Assembly: GCA_945952355.1 (NCBI GenBank)
Contig: CAMFIW010000125.1
Location: 1-7,332, forward strand
Reading direction: 5' to 3'
Length of the DNA: 7,332 nucleotides
DNA from: an uncultured Phenylobacterium sp.
GTDB lineage: Bacteria > Pseudomonadota > Alphaproteobacteria > Caulobacterales > Caulobacteraceae
Shown here: one piece after another, positions 7,325 through 7,332 of the stretch
How the letters are laid out: every line of letters begins with the position of its first letter
Position numbering within the stretch: position 1 is the stretch's first letter
Translations under genes and position numbers: made by a program
Notes under the pieces: model-generated
Told to the model about the DNA's origin: nothing
What the model saw: the letters and a program-made list of their open reading frames with translations, nothing else
Databases searched by the model: none

Positions 7325-7332
7325 TTTGTAAT

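Noticed and set aside
1..7332. Mobile element, CRISPR array, tRNA/rRNA gene or defence island
   Set aside because: No direct repeat array, transposase, integrase or RNA gene pattern is visible; the window is filled by conserved chromosomal genes with uniform composition.

Overview
The window is a dense, GC-rich, single-strand gene block. All recognisable genes are on the minus strand, and gaps between them are close to zero. Gene content and order (in transcription order dusB/nifR3, ntrB, ntrC, ntrY, ntrX, then the start of a class IV aminotransferase) match the classical alphaproteobacterial nitrogen-regulation locus. The high GC, the NtrC and NtrX regulators that both lack the sigma54-contact motif, and a D-amino-acid aminotransferase directly after ntrX suggest a Caulobacterales member (Caulobacter, Phenylobacterium or relatives). 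That placement is an inference from gene order and sequence flavour, not from a database search.

Layout, reading leftward from the right edge: dusB (7324-6314), tRNA-dihydrouridine synthase; ntrB (6317-5196), cytosolic PAS/histidine kinase; ntrC (5199-3766), its response regulator; a 39-base gap (3765-3727) that is the only non-overlapping junction and carries two small inverted repeats; ntrY (3726-1474), membrane histidine kinase; ntrX (1474-83), its response regulator; and the first 27 codons of a D-amino-acid aminotransferase (83-1, running off the window). Four of the five junctions overlap as ATGA or TGATG, which points to one translationally coupled operon. There is no stretch over 300 bases without a gene, and no RNA gene, mobile element or CRISPR array is visible.

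How the genes work together (family knowledge): NtrB senses nitrogen status through PII-type proteins and controls phosphorylation of NtrC, which regulates nitrogen assimilation genes such as glnA, glnB and amtB. NtrY and NtrX form a second, membrane-linked pair tied to nitrogen, envelope or redox signals. DusB modifies tRNA and is a conserved passenger at the head of the operon.

The most notable points read from the sequence are these. Both AAA+ regulators have lost the GAFTGA loop needed for classical sigma54 activation. The ntrC/ntrY junction carries two adjacent dyads and an ambiguous ntrY start. The ntrB start is better placed at the ATG at 6317 than at an upstream TTG. I see no convincing undescribed system; this is mostly a conserved core locus.
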